NCBI GenBank assembly: GCA_944989445.1
Contig: CALYLW010000121.1
Location: 1,518,105 to 1,582,104 of the forward strand
Direction: 5' to 3'
DNA length: 64,000 nucleotides
Source of the DNA: Ampullaceana balthica
Taxonomy: Eukaryota > Mollusca > Gastropoda > Lymnaeidae
Shown piece by piece: positions 1 through 33,963 of the stretch (its first letter is position 1; every line of letters begins with the position of its first letter). A program made the translations under genes and the position numbers. The notes beneath the pieces were generated by a model. That model did no database searches. It was not told the DNA's origin and saw nothing but the letters and a program-made list of their open reading frames with translations.

Positions 1-266
1 CGTGCATCAAAATCTGAAAACAACACTTTTCTTTACGATTATTTTGGAACTAAATCTTTTTCACCATAAATGCAGCATGTAAAACTATGCTGGCAATTAA
101 TGGGTTAATAACCATACCCTTAAAAGTGGCTAAAAGTGATTATCCGCATAGAAAACAGAGCAGAGATCCAGTATTCGTCAAGTCTATTCGAGGCCTTTTG
201 AAACAACCAATAAAAAAGTACAGCAGTATGAAAATAGAGAACGATTTCAAATCAGTAATCCTACAG

Positions 267-470
267 GGCCGTCTATAATTGACGTCACGTGATTTTGACC
301 GATTTTTACCCCTCGTCACACGTCGTCACAAAAACTTAGACCCCCCTCCAATATGACGTCACAAAGCTTTTCAAAGCCCCACCCCCCACCCCAAGCCATA
401 TTTTCTTTTTGAAAATGAACATGTTTCAAATAATTTTTTTTGTCATTTATATATTTAGTGCAGGAGTGTC
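267..470 (+). repeat. MITE family M1, copy A (left end)
   Basis: Begins GGGCCGTCTATAATTGACGT and continues with the C-rich block, CGTCACACGTCGTCACAAAAA and TGACGTCACAAAGCTTT shared with the other M1 copies (3136, 38990, 43873, 44690, 47934, 50112). The right end is missing. Confidence 0.7.
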
Positions 471-1358
471 TAAAGTCCAACCCGCCGACCAAATTCGGCC
501 CACACTTAAATTTTAACTGGCCCGCGGCCTCATATTAAATAGCTAATTGACGGACTTATTATTTCTGTAACGTCATTATATTTATTTTTAAAAGTCGAAA
601 CATTGTACTGTTTTGGATACCTCAAAGGATGGAAAATAATCGATAACATTTTATTGTTTACAGACTTTCAGTCTTAAAGACCTGTCACGTGTGAATCACG
701 AATTGGATGACGGAGAGGTCACGTGAGTGAAGGCGCGGGAAGAATGTTCTAGAAGATAGTTGTGAGAAGTTCCGTGGGTAATGGCGGATTGTGAGGCTCA
801 GGAATCCACGTTGTTTAACCTCAAATTATATATGTTCTGTACATAGTATACGTATTAAAGTTGTTTTATTGAAACCAATTCTTCAGAGGATTTTTGGATG
901 CAAGGTTATGTATTGAGAGAACGCCTACAAGATATATTAATAAGTAAAACATCAAGAAGATGTTACAAGACCAAACAAGGGCAACAAATTTAGTTGCTTC
1001 TATTCGTTATGCTGTTAAGACGGACGTTAAATTAACAAGAATAGAATCTCTGTATTTATTACTGATGGTGCCCCTGCCATTATGGTGAGTGCAGTTGACT
1101 ACCAAAACTTGTCTGTAACAACGTCAGCGAAGAGGCTGGCAAATATTTTAAACTTCACTGTATCATTCAAAAACAAGTTCTGTGTGCCAAACACCTTAGA
1201 TTTGATCATGTGCTTAAGCCAGTGATAAAAGCTATAAACTCTATTCGCTCTAACCCCCTGTTTCACCTCCAGTTTCAGCAGGTTCGTCTTGACATCCAGG
1301 GAAAATACGAAGATGTTATGTATCACAATGATGTAAGATGGCTCAGTCGAGAGTGACT
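461..1358 (+). pseudogene. hAT transposase fossil (GTF2I/ZBED-like)
   Basis: A hAT-like end, CAGGAGTGTCTAAAGTCCAA, begins at 461 with gcggcc-rich sequence behind it. From about 1041 several frames carry pieces of a hAT transposase of the type domesticated in GTF2IRD2/ZBED5: SVFITDGAPAIM, then LHCIIHKQVLCAKHLRFDHV, LKPVIKAINSIRS and YHNDVRWLSRE. The pieces are split by frameshifts, so it is dead. The family call rests on recognisable motifs; the 3' end of the element was not found. Confidence 0.65.
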
Positions 1359-3135
1359 ATTAATGTTACAAGGGTCATTTGAATGTTGATAGACCTAGAA
1401 TAGATACCGGACGATTCCTCAAATTGATTTCGGTCTTATTATGATAGTTTTCCTGCTAAGCATATGCAGGTCAAAGGCATTTAATTTAATCTAAAATTAC
1501 CACATTGATATAAAATCTCATGTTTTCTAAAAATAATTTGGTATGCGCTGGAAGAGGAAAATGACGAGTACTGTACGAACCTCACATTTGTACGGGAAAA
1601 GTAGCTTGTCATCTTCTGCGTCGAAAAATACAGTAATTCCGGGGACTTGAAGATTGAAAAAATAATAAGGCATTTAAAAAAATATCCAATATTATCATAA
1701 CTTTTTACTCCGTAAGCTCACACGTTTTTTTTTCTTTCAATATTTTTTTCACGATTTCACGTACGTCACACAAGAGAGGTAAATATAATGTCACCAACTG
1801 ACGAGGCGTGTTTAAATTTTTGCATTCTCTTGTGGGGTTTATAAACTAATGAAAAATACCTTGCTACCAATATCTGATGGTTTAACCCAGGGGTCGATGA
1901 ACACAGGTTAATAATCTCATTTGGTGTAGAAGGGAACTCTTGGGGGCAATGCAGGCTCATTGTGGGTATATACAATTTGCTAGAATTCTCCCCTTTTGGG
2001 GTAACAGTAATATTAAAATAAACTTTATATTTTTAAGTATCAGGCAAACAAGTTTACCAACCCCTAGCTGAACCGGTCCGATTTTTTTTGAACGGTTAAC
2101 CGGCCTTCAAAAAACAAACCGTGTTAACATCCTTCGATTATATTTAATATTAATAGACACAAATTAAAGATTGACTATTAATCATCGCGGTTAACTTCTT
2201 TGTATTGAAATTATTTTTTTTTCAAAAATATTCAAATAATTATGTTTTAAATCCATCAATTGACTGACAGGCATCCCATCCCGCAAGAGAGCCCAACGGA
2301 CCAGTGGTTACATTACAAATGCTTTGATGTCAATATAAAACGACGCGGGGTAACACTTTCCATACGTTAGCTTGTGGGTTCTCAAACTTAAGGATTATAA
2401 TTCGATTTATTTTTCATTTCTTGATAACTTACGCCAAACGGCGTCTGATGGCCTACGGACCGGCACTTTGAGAAGCACATTTCTTCATCCCCCTTTCTCC
2501 TCTCGTCGCAAAAGTGTGACCTCAGCTGATTACCAAAAACAATATTATTGTTGAATTTTTATCACTTTGAGTCCAACCTATGCGCGAGGACAGTAGCTAC
2601 AGAGTTGTAAGTCCACGCAGTAGAGGGGCGTTATAAAACATGCAGATAACTACACAGCACAAATGATTTTGAAATATTGAAAGTATATGCTAAACATCGT
2701 CAAATTATCATGCACCGGCTTTTGCAGTACTGACCATAAGGCGTGAAAATATTAAGGCGAGCGGGCAAGAATACCTGCACAATCTAAAACAGCTTTATTT
2801 TTATTTTGCGGATAACACAAATTAAATTTGTGTGAAAATGATGCCGCATAATATATTCTGAAGTTATACCATATTTTTAGTTACTAAGCCAACTGTTTAC
2901 AAATGTACAACTTAATTAGGCCAAGTCAACAGCGATTACATTTGTTGATGTCGAGTTTTTCATAAATGAAATGAGCTTAACAGTTATAATACAGTTATAA
3001 ATGTAAACATCTTAATTGTTATAATTTAATAATGTTACCTTAGAATCAATATTAATGTGCCTACGTGGTAACACGTTCTAAATTGTTTTTGTCATTTCTG
3101 TTTATAAGTATGCATTAGTGTGAGCACAGAACCTA
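1359..3135. other. No gene recognised; AT-rich intergenic
   Basis: No coding frame with recognisable content. A stretch at about 2060-2110 (GAACCGGTCCG, GGTTAACCGGCC) looks like a MITE end. Nothing else can be supported. Confidence 0.4.
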
Positions 3136-3448
3136 TGGGGCCGCCCATAAATGACGTCACGCGATTTTTGCCGACTTTTGACCCCCTCCCCCCCTCGTCA
3201 CAAAAAGTTAGACCCCCCCCTCTAAAAATACGTCACAAAGCTTTGCCCCCCCCCCTAAAAAAGGCATTAAATAAATTGTAAGCGACCAAATATTTTAGTG
3301 TAAGTTTTATTTAAAGTTACCCTTTCGATGTGACGTCACATTTCTTCAACCCCCTCCGTCCCCCTCGTCACGCATCGTCATAAAAGTGTGAACCCCCTCC
3401 GTCCCCGCCCCCCTCTCTAGGTGCGTGACGTCATTTATGGACGGCCCC
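3136..3448. mobile_element. MITE family M1, copy B (complete)
   Basis: Both terminal inverted repeats are present: left GGGGCCGCCCATAAATGACG, right CGTCATTTATGGACGGCCCC. It is flanked by TA on both sides (CTATG occurs on both sides). The interior is C-rich with repeated CCCCTCGTCAC-type motifs and contains no ORF, so it is non-autonomous. The ends resemble a MITE type common in invertebrate genomes; the superfamily was not determined. Confidence 0.8.
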
Positions 3449-3934
3449 TATGCAGAAAATTGTTATCATAAACAAGTCTTAGTGACACCGGAAATAAAAT
3501 CGTTCAAAAAAAGGGGGGGGTGGGGCTGGGGGGAATTACTTTGAGCCGCAAAAATTCTACAGAGGAAAGCAGGTAGGACAGCATTATAAGATCTTTACAT
3601 AACAAGTAATAAAATGCCCTAATTAATTAGTTGGATTTGATTCGCTGACATTTAACATGGGGAGTAACTGATGTACATGTCAGGACAAAAATACACATAA
3701 CTAACACTACTAAAAGCACTTAGACTAGATGAGTTACAAAGTTACAAATAACATTGAGAAACCTTTATAATAACAATAATGACAGCTATTTCAATTTTAA
3801 ATCTAACATTTAAGTCAGCATACATTTATTTCCTCTTTTATATTTTGTATGAATCTTACGGAAAGGCTAACTCCTCTGTAGTCTAAGGAAGTTTAACAAG
3901 TATCCTTATAATTCTAAGGTATGAAAGATATTAG

Positions 3935-4093
3935 CAGGACGGGCCTTATGCTACTGCAACCTATGCGGCCGCAGTGGGCCCCGCACTTTATTTTGTATTA
4001 CAAAATCTTAAAATTTTCACTTATTATCCTTATCCCTTACCAGACCAAGCAATCCGTTTGTATAGATCCCCGAAATTACTAAGACCAGCCCTG
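3935..4093. mobile_element. Small MITE family M2, copy 1
   Basis: Begins CAGGACGGGCCTTATG and ends AAGACCAGCCCTG, near-inverted ends. The interior has AACCTATGCGGCCGCAGTGG and a CAATCCGTTTG stretch. The same parts recur at 12961-13265, where the CAATCCGTTT part has become a tandem array. Confidence 0.6.
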
Positions 4094-4360
4094 GTTATCA
4101 GACATCATTTTTGCAGGATGTCATGTGTATCACGCGCAAAGTCTTAAATTTAAAATCAGAATGCAATGCGGGGTCTGAAAGCCAGGCGTTGAGTTATTAT
4201 GGTAAAGTCGGTCTGTAGTTCAGGGATGTCCAAACTTTCTGTAAAGAGGGCCGCATTCCATAAAGTAAAAATATGTGAGGTACGGATTAAGATAATAAAA
4301 GTAATTTAAATGACATGCTTTAAGGCTGACTTACAGGCTTTTCAATTATCTTTGCTTATT

Positions 4361-4530
4361 GTTTGATCTCTCTCTCTATATATATATATATCTCTCTCTC
4401 TATCTATCTCTCTCTATCTCTCTCTCTATCTATCTATCTCTCTCTATCTATCTCTCTCTATCTATTTATGTCTCTCTATATCTCTCTCTATCTATATATA
4501 TCTTTCTCTATCTCTCTCTCTATCTCTGTA
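4361..4530. repeat. (TCTCTCTATA)n microsatellite
   Basis: Degenerate CT/TA low-complexity tract. The Ser/Ile/Tyr/Leu-rich open frames across it are artefacts of the repeat. Confidence 0.9.
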
Positions 4531-5675
4531 TGTGAGTGTGTTTGTTTGCGAATGCTGTTTTGTGTGTGTTTTTTGGCAATTCTATCTTTTATTTTTTAAT
4601 TTTTTTATACATTTTACACATATATTGCTGGACAGCGATGTCAATAGTGCGCTCGCCTCACTTTTTTATGCTTTTTTACATCGGACTTCATCAAAATTCA
4701 CATAACTTCATCGGGTTCCTTTAATCAATATTCACGTTTGTATTTAACAATAATTGTCGTAAACAATACATAAACGAGTCACCTAGTGTTACTGTAGTAA
4801 CAGGTGGCTTGTCAAGCAAACCAGCTACTGGCAGCTGGGTTCTCTCAGTGTTAAGAGCGAACGGCCGGTAATACCCGCCTCCTGTCTACCCATTTCGTGG
4901 TAATTAAGGAAAAACACTAATTGTCACTTGTGAATTCGTCAATCTGTTAATTGGTCTAGTCACCTGAAAGCCTCATATCTAGCTTAATTTTCGTAATCTT
5001 GATGTTAAATGGTCTTTGAGTTATATTTAAAATAATGGATTGGGGACCCCAATTTATGAATGTGAAAACACCTCAAAACCAAACGAAAATTAACATTTGT
5101 CCAACAATAAAGAGGTGGCAAACATAGCAAGTTGTCGAAATTAAAATACTTTTTTTGCAGCATCGGTTTCTCTCGTTAAGAAAACCCTTCTCCTGCAGGC
5201 CACTCCTGCAATCTATTTTTAAAAAGCATTACAAAAACACAAATGCCTGTAAAGGTTGGCTATAAGCTGGTAAGCATATGCAGTTGGCATTAGCACATTT
5301 TCAGCTGTTGCACATTGCCACAGTCAGTGGCGTAGCTTGGGTATCTGCCGCCCAGAGCATTTGTCCCCTCGATACGCCGCTTGCCACAATAGATTAGCCT
5401 ATTTAATGAAACACAAATTTTTCCATTAATCTGGATCACTATAAGAGTGGTATCTTTATCTAAAAACAGGTGACTTAATTTGTTTATAAACCACAATTTG
5501 CTATATCATTTGTGTCTGAATAAACATAGACTTGTAGAATTCAACCCACCTTTAAAATGCAGTAAATTCAACTGATTTTTTTAAAAGTACGATTTTGTAC
5601 GAAAAAATAACAATCGTAAATTCCCGGCCCCTCAAGTACAGTGACGCCGTGGTTGAACCGCCCCGCACACAAGTC
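4531..5675. other. No gene recognised; MITE remnant at 5330
   Basis: Downstream flank of serpin cassette 5. CAGTGGCGTAGCTTGGGTAT at 5331 and following GCC-rich bases look like a MITE end also seen at 43382-43546 and near 44330. No other supported feature. Confidence 0.4.
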
Positions 5676-28729
<23,054 letters not shown>

Positions 28730-28834
28730 TGTTAACTGTTTTAAGAATAATCCCTGTTGACAACGGAGAATAGATATTAAATTTTCGTTATAACTGAATA
28801 AAAAATATAACATGCTTGGTTGACTGGAACGAGT

Positions 28835-28875
28835 TGACTGACTTGGTGACTTGACTGACTTGGTGACTTGACTGC
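28835..28875. repeat. Short tandem GACTGACTTGGTGACTT repeat
   Basis: Two to three imperfect copies of a GACTTGGTGACTTGACT-type unit just upstream of the serpin coding exon. It may be in the 5'UTR intron. Confidence 0.6.
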
Positions 28876-29376
28876 CCTGCTATGTTGCAGTTCCCGAAAA
28901 CAAAATCACCTCTAAGATGTCTTGTATTAAATATTAATATTGACCATGAATTAATTTAACAGCTAAAAGTAAATACGCTCTAAATAAAGAATTGTTGAAA
29001 ATTGGAAAGTTTTAAAACCAGAGTAAATTCTGAAATTAATATCAATAGAATTTGATAAAATGTTTTAAGAAAAAAAGATTTTTGCAATGGTATATTTCTG
29101 TATGAAAAAGTCTGAATTGTTATAAGAGGAGATTTCAATTTCAATTCAATATGAAAAAAATCAGTTAATCTTACTAATTTTCCCAATGACAGAATTGTTA
29201 TTTATCTTAAAGCTGACCAACATATGAAAATAGTTTTTGTGTATCTAAAACAAATTTTTGAAAATTTTCATAAAAATAAAGATCACAAAGAATTCTTTAT
29301 AACATCTACATTTGATTGTAACATTATTTTGCCTAGCTTTACCAACAAAAACTCTTTTTGAGTAGACAAACATTAC

Positions 29377-29490
29377 CTTTCTAACAAACTTAAAATACAA
29401 TGTTGCTGATACTTTGAAACAAATCCTGTGTCAATCTGAGTACAACTACTAGACCAAACAGAAACTGCTGACTGCTATCTATTGTTCCAG
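29377..29490 (-). other. Candidate noncoding first exon of the serpin gene
   Basis: On the minus strand a good donor (AGAAAG then GTAATG) ends a possible exon at 29377, and an acceptor-like AAAACAG ends at 28736, seven bases upstream of the start ATG. Together they would give a 5'UTR intron of about 640 bp. The upstream boundary and promoter are not determined; only a weak CTAAATAG lies near 29505. Low certainty, from splice-site appearance alone. Confidence 0.3.
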
Positions 29491-30560
29491 GCTATTCCTC
29501 CTATTTAGGGCCCCCATAAATGTCATAGTGGGCTGCAGAGCAGGTGTGGTCATGAACATTTTCCCAATGGTAATGTTTACTAGTAGTAAACAAGAATCAT
29601 ATTAAAAGCCTTCTTTCTGATATAAACGAGAATATCATAGTGATTAATTTAATTTAGGCTCTTGGGTGGATGAACAAATAGACAAATTGAAGCCAAATAC
29701 TTAAATTATTTCAAGTACAATGTACTGTAATAATAAAAACAAATTTTCTTTCAAGTTCTAGAATTAATTAAACATTTGGCTTTCATTTGTTGATGATAGC
29801 TATCAGACTATTTCATTGAAACCTCATAATTTGCCTCTTTTAGGTTACAATCTTGCTTTTCCAAGAATGGTCCCAGGTTGCTTGGTGTGTTACTACGCTC
29901 TTAATTGGGGCTAAGTTTTCATTGTCATAGACTTAGACCATTCAAAAATAACTAGTCATTATGCTAATACATTGTTTTTGTTTGGTTGTTTCTCTCTCAT
30001 GAATGAAAGTAACAAAAGTAAAACAGTGAATTCTAACAAAAGCTTTCCTAGATATTTAATTCTCTTATAGCCCTACCAAATCCAGTACCTGGTCTATTTA
30101 CCCCATGTCCTAGTCCTAATCAATAATAAGGAGGTGAATTTTACTGATAAGAAATGGGCACAGAGCAAGTCACTGGAGCCCTATAACCAGCTGTATTGGC
30201 AAATTAGGGCTCATTAATCTTGGATGGCAGCTTCCAACTTATATTGCCTTGCCCTTACTCTCAACGTACGAAGAGTGAGTTAAGATTAAATCCAGAAGAA
30301 AAAAAAGCAACATTCAAAAGCCAGCCAAAATATTGTTTACTAGGTACGAGCCGCGGCGTAGCATACTCAGCAGACTTGCTCATAGATAGTGCAAAGAAAG
30401 GGGGGAAAGAATGGACACAAACTACATCACGAAGAAATCAAAACAACGTGAGTGAACATTGGGGGGGGGGAAGGGGGTACAGGGGGGACTGCCGACATAT
30501 TGTTGGTCTCGAGATATGTGCACTGCGGTTAGCTACCAGCCCCCCACCCTGCACCATCCT
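29491..30560. other. Upstream region of the serpin gene
   Basis: Probable promoter side of the serpin on the minus strand, with no definite promoter motif. The plus-strand frame at 30220-30579 has no recognised family content. Confidence 0.35.
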
Positions 30561-30867
30561 AGGTAAATTTATAATATAAAAAAAAGGGTATTAGTAGGCC
30601 TGACAAGACGTAACACAACAGCGAACGTTTCAGCAAAGAGCCTTCCTCAACGGACAAATAGTACACAAATAAAACGAAATAATAATTTTAAAAAAACTCT
30701 TAGCTGCGGTGAAATCCAAGCAGTCCAGTAGGGATTATTTTTTATTATTATTTCGTTTTATTTGTGTACTATTTGTCCGTTGAGGAAGGCTCTTTGTCGA
30801 AACGTTCGCTGTTGTGTTACGTCTTGTCAGGCCTACTAATACCCTTTTTTATATTATAAATTTACCT
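30561..30867. mobile_element. Fold-back element with arms of about 120 bp
   Basis: The left arm (30561-30682, GGTAAATTTATAATATAAAA, GGCCTGACAAGACGTAACAC) is the reverse complement of the right arm (30744-30867), with a short spacer. Each arm contains GAGGAAGGCTCTTTG then GAAACGTTCGC, reminiscent of the hammerhead-like core found in Penelope-like retroelement ends. The palindrome is seen directly; class assignment is tentative. Confidence 0.75.
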
Positions 30868-30904
30868 ATTTAAAAGCCTGATTGCAGTCTCACCCCCATT
30901 ACTT

Positions 30905-31020
30905 TTTTTTTGCACCATCCTAGTTTGCCAACCATAAACTGTGATATGCGGACCCTGGTGAGGGTCATTTGTCATGCTTATTTGCAGTCATCTTGCGCTT
31001 GTTCTGATAAATTATATATA
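30905..31020 (+). repeat. Direct repeat R3, left copy
   Basis: TTGCCAACCATAAACTGTGA, CCTGGTGAGGGTCATTTGTC and ATGCTTATTTGCA followed by TGATAAATTATATATA match 31725-31835. The two copies bracket the OTU-like ORF. Confidence 0.7.
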
Positions 31021-31159
31021 TAGATGGTGGATTGAAATTCTTCTGTTGAATCCATTCGTTCATTGGAGTGTGTTTTGAAAAGCAGTTATACATGTTTATC
31101 GGGATAGTGGCAAGGTGACATCACATCAGTGAGATAAGGTGGCTGTGAAATTTGTGTGG

Positions 31160-31540
31160 ACATTCCAACGTCAATAGATGGCACCAGAAAGTCATTACGT
31201 GTGAGAGGCAATAGAACCTCTTAATGGCCATGATCGGAAGGACCGCTAAAGAGCAGGTATATAGATAAATATTGACCAGGATTGTAAACTCCAGGAGAGG
31301 TATGAGAACGTTCTCGGAAGTAAATGATGATACTGGCGGGAAGTATTTCTGACATCACGATAATTTCTGCCTCGCCACCATATACTCCTGAAGTATTCAT
31401 GTATTGAACGTATTGTTGAGGAGAGTGTATGACTACTTTTCCATCACTGAGAACAACGGAGAGCGCATCGCCAAAGTTATCCCAATGTTGAGAAACAAAG
31501 TTTACAGCCATGTTGCGAAGTCAAGTTTGCAAAGCACGGG
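31160..31540 (-). pseudogene. OTU-type cysteine protease domain remnant
   Basis: The open frame 31221-31511 reads MAVNFVSQHWDNFGDALS, then QYVQYMNTSGVYGGEAEIIV, LPASIIIYF and LLFSGPSDHGH. The M-x-x-x-G-V-x-G-G-E-x-E-I-x-x-x-S motif and the final H-x-H are typical of the C-terminal half of OTU deubiquitinase-like domains. The usual D-G-N-C catalytic Cys segment is only a frameshifted trace upstream (31512-31545), and the frame stops exactly where the conserved HY would continue. It is probably a dead, mobile-element-carried OTU domain; a live gene with unseen exons is less likely. Confidence 0.5.
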
Positions 31541-31579
31541 GGAAAAGAACAGGCACAATTTTAAAAATTAAAAAATAAT

Positions 31580-31652
31580 GTTTCAGCCGAGGCTTGAACA
31601 CTGGACCTTCTGCGTGTTAGGTGGATGTAATAACAACTACACTACAAAATGC
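31580..31652 (-). repeat. tRNA-Val(AAC)-like sequence
   Basis: The minus strand reads GTAGTGTAGTTGTTATTACA, then CACCTAACACGCAG (anticodon loop CTAACAC, anticodon AAC), then GGTCCAGTGTTCAAGCC, matching the order of a tRNA-Val. The T-loop (TTCAAGC) and acceptor stem are degraded, so a tRNA pseudogene or SINE head is more likely than a working tRNA. Confidence 0.6.
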
Positions 31653-31724
31653 ATGTTATTCTGTGAAGGAACAACGAAACTGAACTCAAGAAGCATTGAT
31701 GGTCTAGATGACCCTCCGCTCTCT

Positions 31725-31835
31725 CCACAACCTTCGCTTGCCAAACATAAACTGATTGGTCGACCCCAGCGAGGGTCATTCGTCATGCTTATTTGCACAT
31801 TACTCACTCTTGATTTGGTGAATTATATATATACT
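31725..31835 (+). repeat. Direct repeat R3, right copy
   Basis: Matches 30905-31020 (CTTGCCAAACATAAACTG, CGAGGGTCATTCGTCATGC, TGGTGAATTATATATA). It ends in a TATATATA tract in both places. Confidence 0.7.
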
Positions 31836-32495
31836 AGCGTACACCCGTCAAAAATGACGGAAGTTTTCAGCTGAAATCTATTTATTTTATAAAAAATGCA
31901 CTTTCCTTTACGGCGCCGACCTTTTTCAACAGCCCAACTAACTGGTCCTTGTTTGATAAATACGAAATATTAAACTTTCTGAAATGTACATAAAGTATTT
32001 TATAATAGGGGTTGCAGGGCGCCTACGGCGCCCCCTTTCTTTTTTGATTTTATAATTAACCATCATCAAATCCTCTTTTTACATTGATCCATTTTCCAAA
32101 ATTAAAATATGAGCGAAAACAATGACATCATATAATATTTTTTTTACAGCGCATCTATAATTTGCACACCTTTTGATGCATTGGTGCAGTAATTTGTTTT
32201 TCCCTGCTTTCTAAAATTAGTAGCGTCAGGACTGACAGACACTACTTGGTGACAATTGCAAATTATATTGTTTATAGATTTTTAAAATATCATGGAAATT
32301 TGTTTTAATCAACTGAAACATTAGGGGCTAAAAAATAGATTGGGGTGGTGAAATGTGGAATGAGAGGAGCACAATGACATTCTAGGAAGAAAAAGACTTA
32401 GGTTTGAAAGATTTTGAAATAAATGAATAAAAAAGTAGAAATAATATATACTGTCTATAAGTCGTATAAGCAAAGAAAGTCATTGCTTAATAATA
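31836..32495. other. No gene recognised
   Basis: Contains a short GC palindrome-like patch at about 32008-32036 (GGGCGCCTACGGCGCCCCC). Otherwise AT-rich and unassigned. Confidence 0.4.
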
Positions 32496-33961
32496 CAGTA
32501 GAACCCACTTAACTCGACCACGGTTAACTCGCCAACCCTATTAAGTCGACATTTTTTATTGGAACTGCCAAATTCTCTCTTTGTCTTAGCATTTTCTCAT
32601 CGGTTATGTCGATTCTTTTAAGTTGCCGAACCCTAATATCTCGGGCCTAATTTTCAACTTAAAGTTGGTTATCTCCATCCCGGTCTGTTCGCCTAGCGAC
32701 GCACTCTTGCATTTTTAGTTAAAAATAGCATCGAAATCTCGCTTTCCTCGAGACTTCTGGCTATTTTGTGATTCTCCGAGCTTTCAATAAAAATTACCGG
32801 ATGTTTTTATCTCGTTTCACTTTGATCAGTGTGTGAATTAGTTTGACGCGTCTTTATCGAGTATGTATTCCCCTGAGGTGCTTGAAAATCGCGTTATCTG
32901 TCTTTAATCGTCATTATTTTGCAGTGCATGTTATATTGTTATTAAACTTAATTCATTTCCAGATGCATTAATCATTTTATTTTTTTAAGATAAACGAATA
33001 TCTTTAGAAAAGAAAATAAAGGTTTGTATCGAGAATCGACGGTGGTTTTTATTTTATATTGGTAAATTTCTGCTGTTAGTTGGTGCACATATGCCTTTTG
33101 ATGTTACAAAACATGTATGTACATTTTTGTAGCATGCCGATCGCTTGATCAAACAAATAACGGCAACATTGTTGTGTTAAAAAAAACCTCTAAAAACACG
33201 TGCATGTACATTCTCATTTATTAACACTAGTGATGGGACGATTCCAAAATCATAGGATGCTTACTGTAAACAAGGCTCCCCAGATTATAGGATATATAAT
33301 ATAAAGACTATAGATAGTTTACCCACCCCCACTCTCAATCTCCCACACCATTGTTGTTGTTGGTTAGTCCGATTAGCATCAAGTTGCAGAAGGAATTCTG
33401 AGTCCATTGTAAGCTGAGGGGACTAACCCAAGGAAGATGGTTTGGAAGAGAATGGTTCGGGCTATTTATTAATGTAGCTTGTAAGGAAAGTCACGCAAGT
33501 GCCCTCCAAGGCACAGTATCTGGGAATCACTGCTGTGAATGATGCTAACTCAGCAGAAACAGTGTAACAAACATCAAGCCCCATTTTTAAAAAAAACCAC
33601 TTAATGTTAACTGGGAGCGCGCAGGAGAGGTGACACGATGTCACCAACGGACCAGGCGTGGTGGGGCAGGAGTAGCTGAATTCGTTATGTACTAGGGAAA
33701 AAAACAGTGCTAACGCATCAAAGGGTTATATTTAAAAGGTCCTTAACAATGAACGGTCTTAAAACCTTAGGAAAATCCCTATATTCCGATACGATTCCGA
33801 TTAATTGTCTCATCACTAATTAACGCACATCATGTACATAAAGAAATTTCAAGCACATGTTAATATTTTGCCGCCATATTGGTTTTCGTTTATCTCGATC
33901 ATCGGTTATCTCGACACCTTTTGGCAAACCCCTAGGCCGTCGACTTAACTGGTTTCTACTG
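32496..33961. mobile_element. pogo/Tigger-like non-autonomous element (1.47 kb)
   Basis: Ends CAGTAGAACCCACTTAACTC and GACTTAACTGGTTTCTACTG are imperfect inverted repeats of the pogo/Tigger type, flanked by TA on each side (32494-32495 and 33962-33963), the Tc1/mariner-type duplication. Repeated CTCGAC/GTCGA words lie near both ends. No transposase ORF. A second element is nested at 33228-33818. Confidence 0.78.
33228..33818. mobile_element. Nested hAT-like MITE (591 bp)
   Basis: Ends TAGTGATGGGAC and GTCTCATCACTA are near-perfect inverted repeats. The 8-bp flanks ATTAACAC (33220-33227) and ATTAACGC (33819-33826) match at 7 of 8. Both ends carry a GATTCC word. It inserted into the pogo-like element. 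Confidence 0.78.
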
Positions 33962-33963
33962 TA

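Noticed and set aside
4363..4599. Hydrophobic Ile/Ser/Tyr/Leu ORF
   Set aside because: Translation of a CT/TA microsatellite.
31580..31652. Functional tRNA-Val gene
   Set aside because: Anticodon region is good but the T-loop and acceptor stem are degraded; a pseudogene or SINE head fits better.
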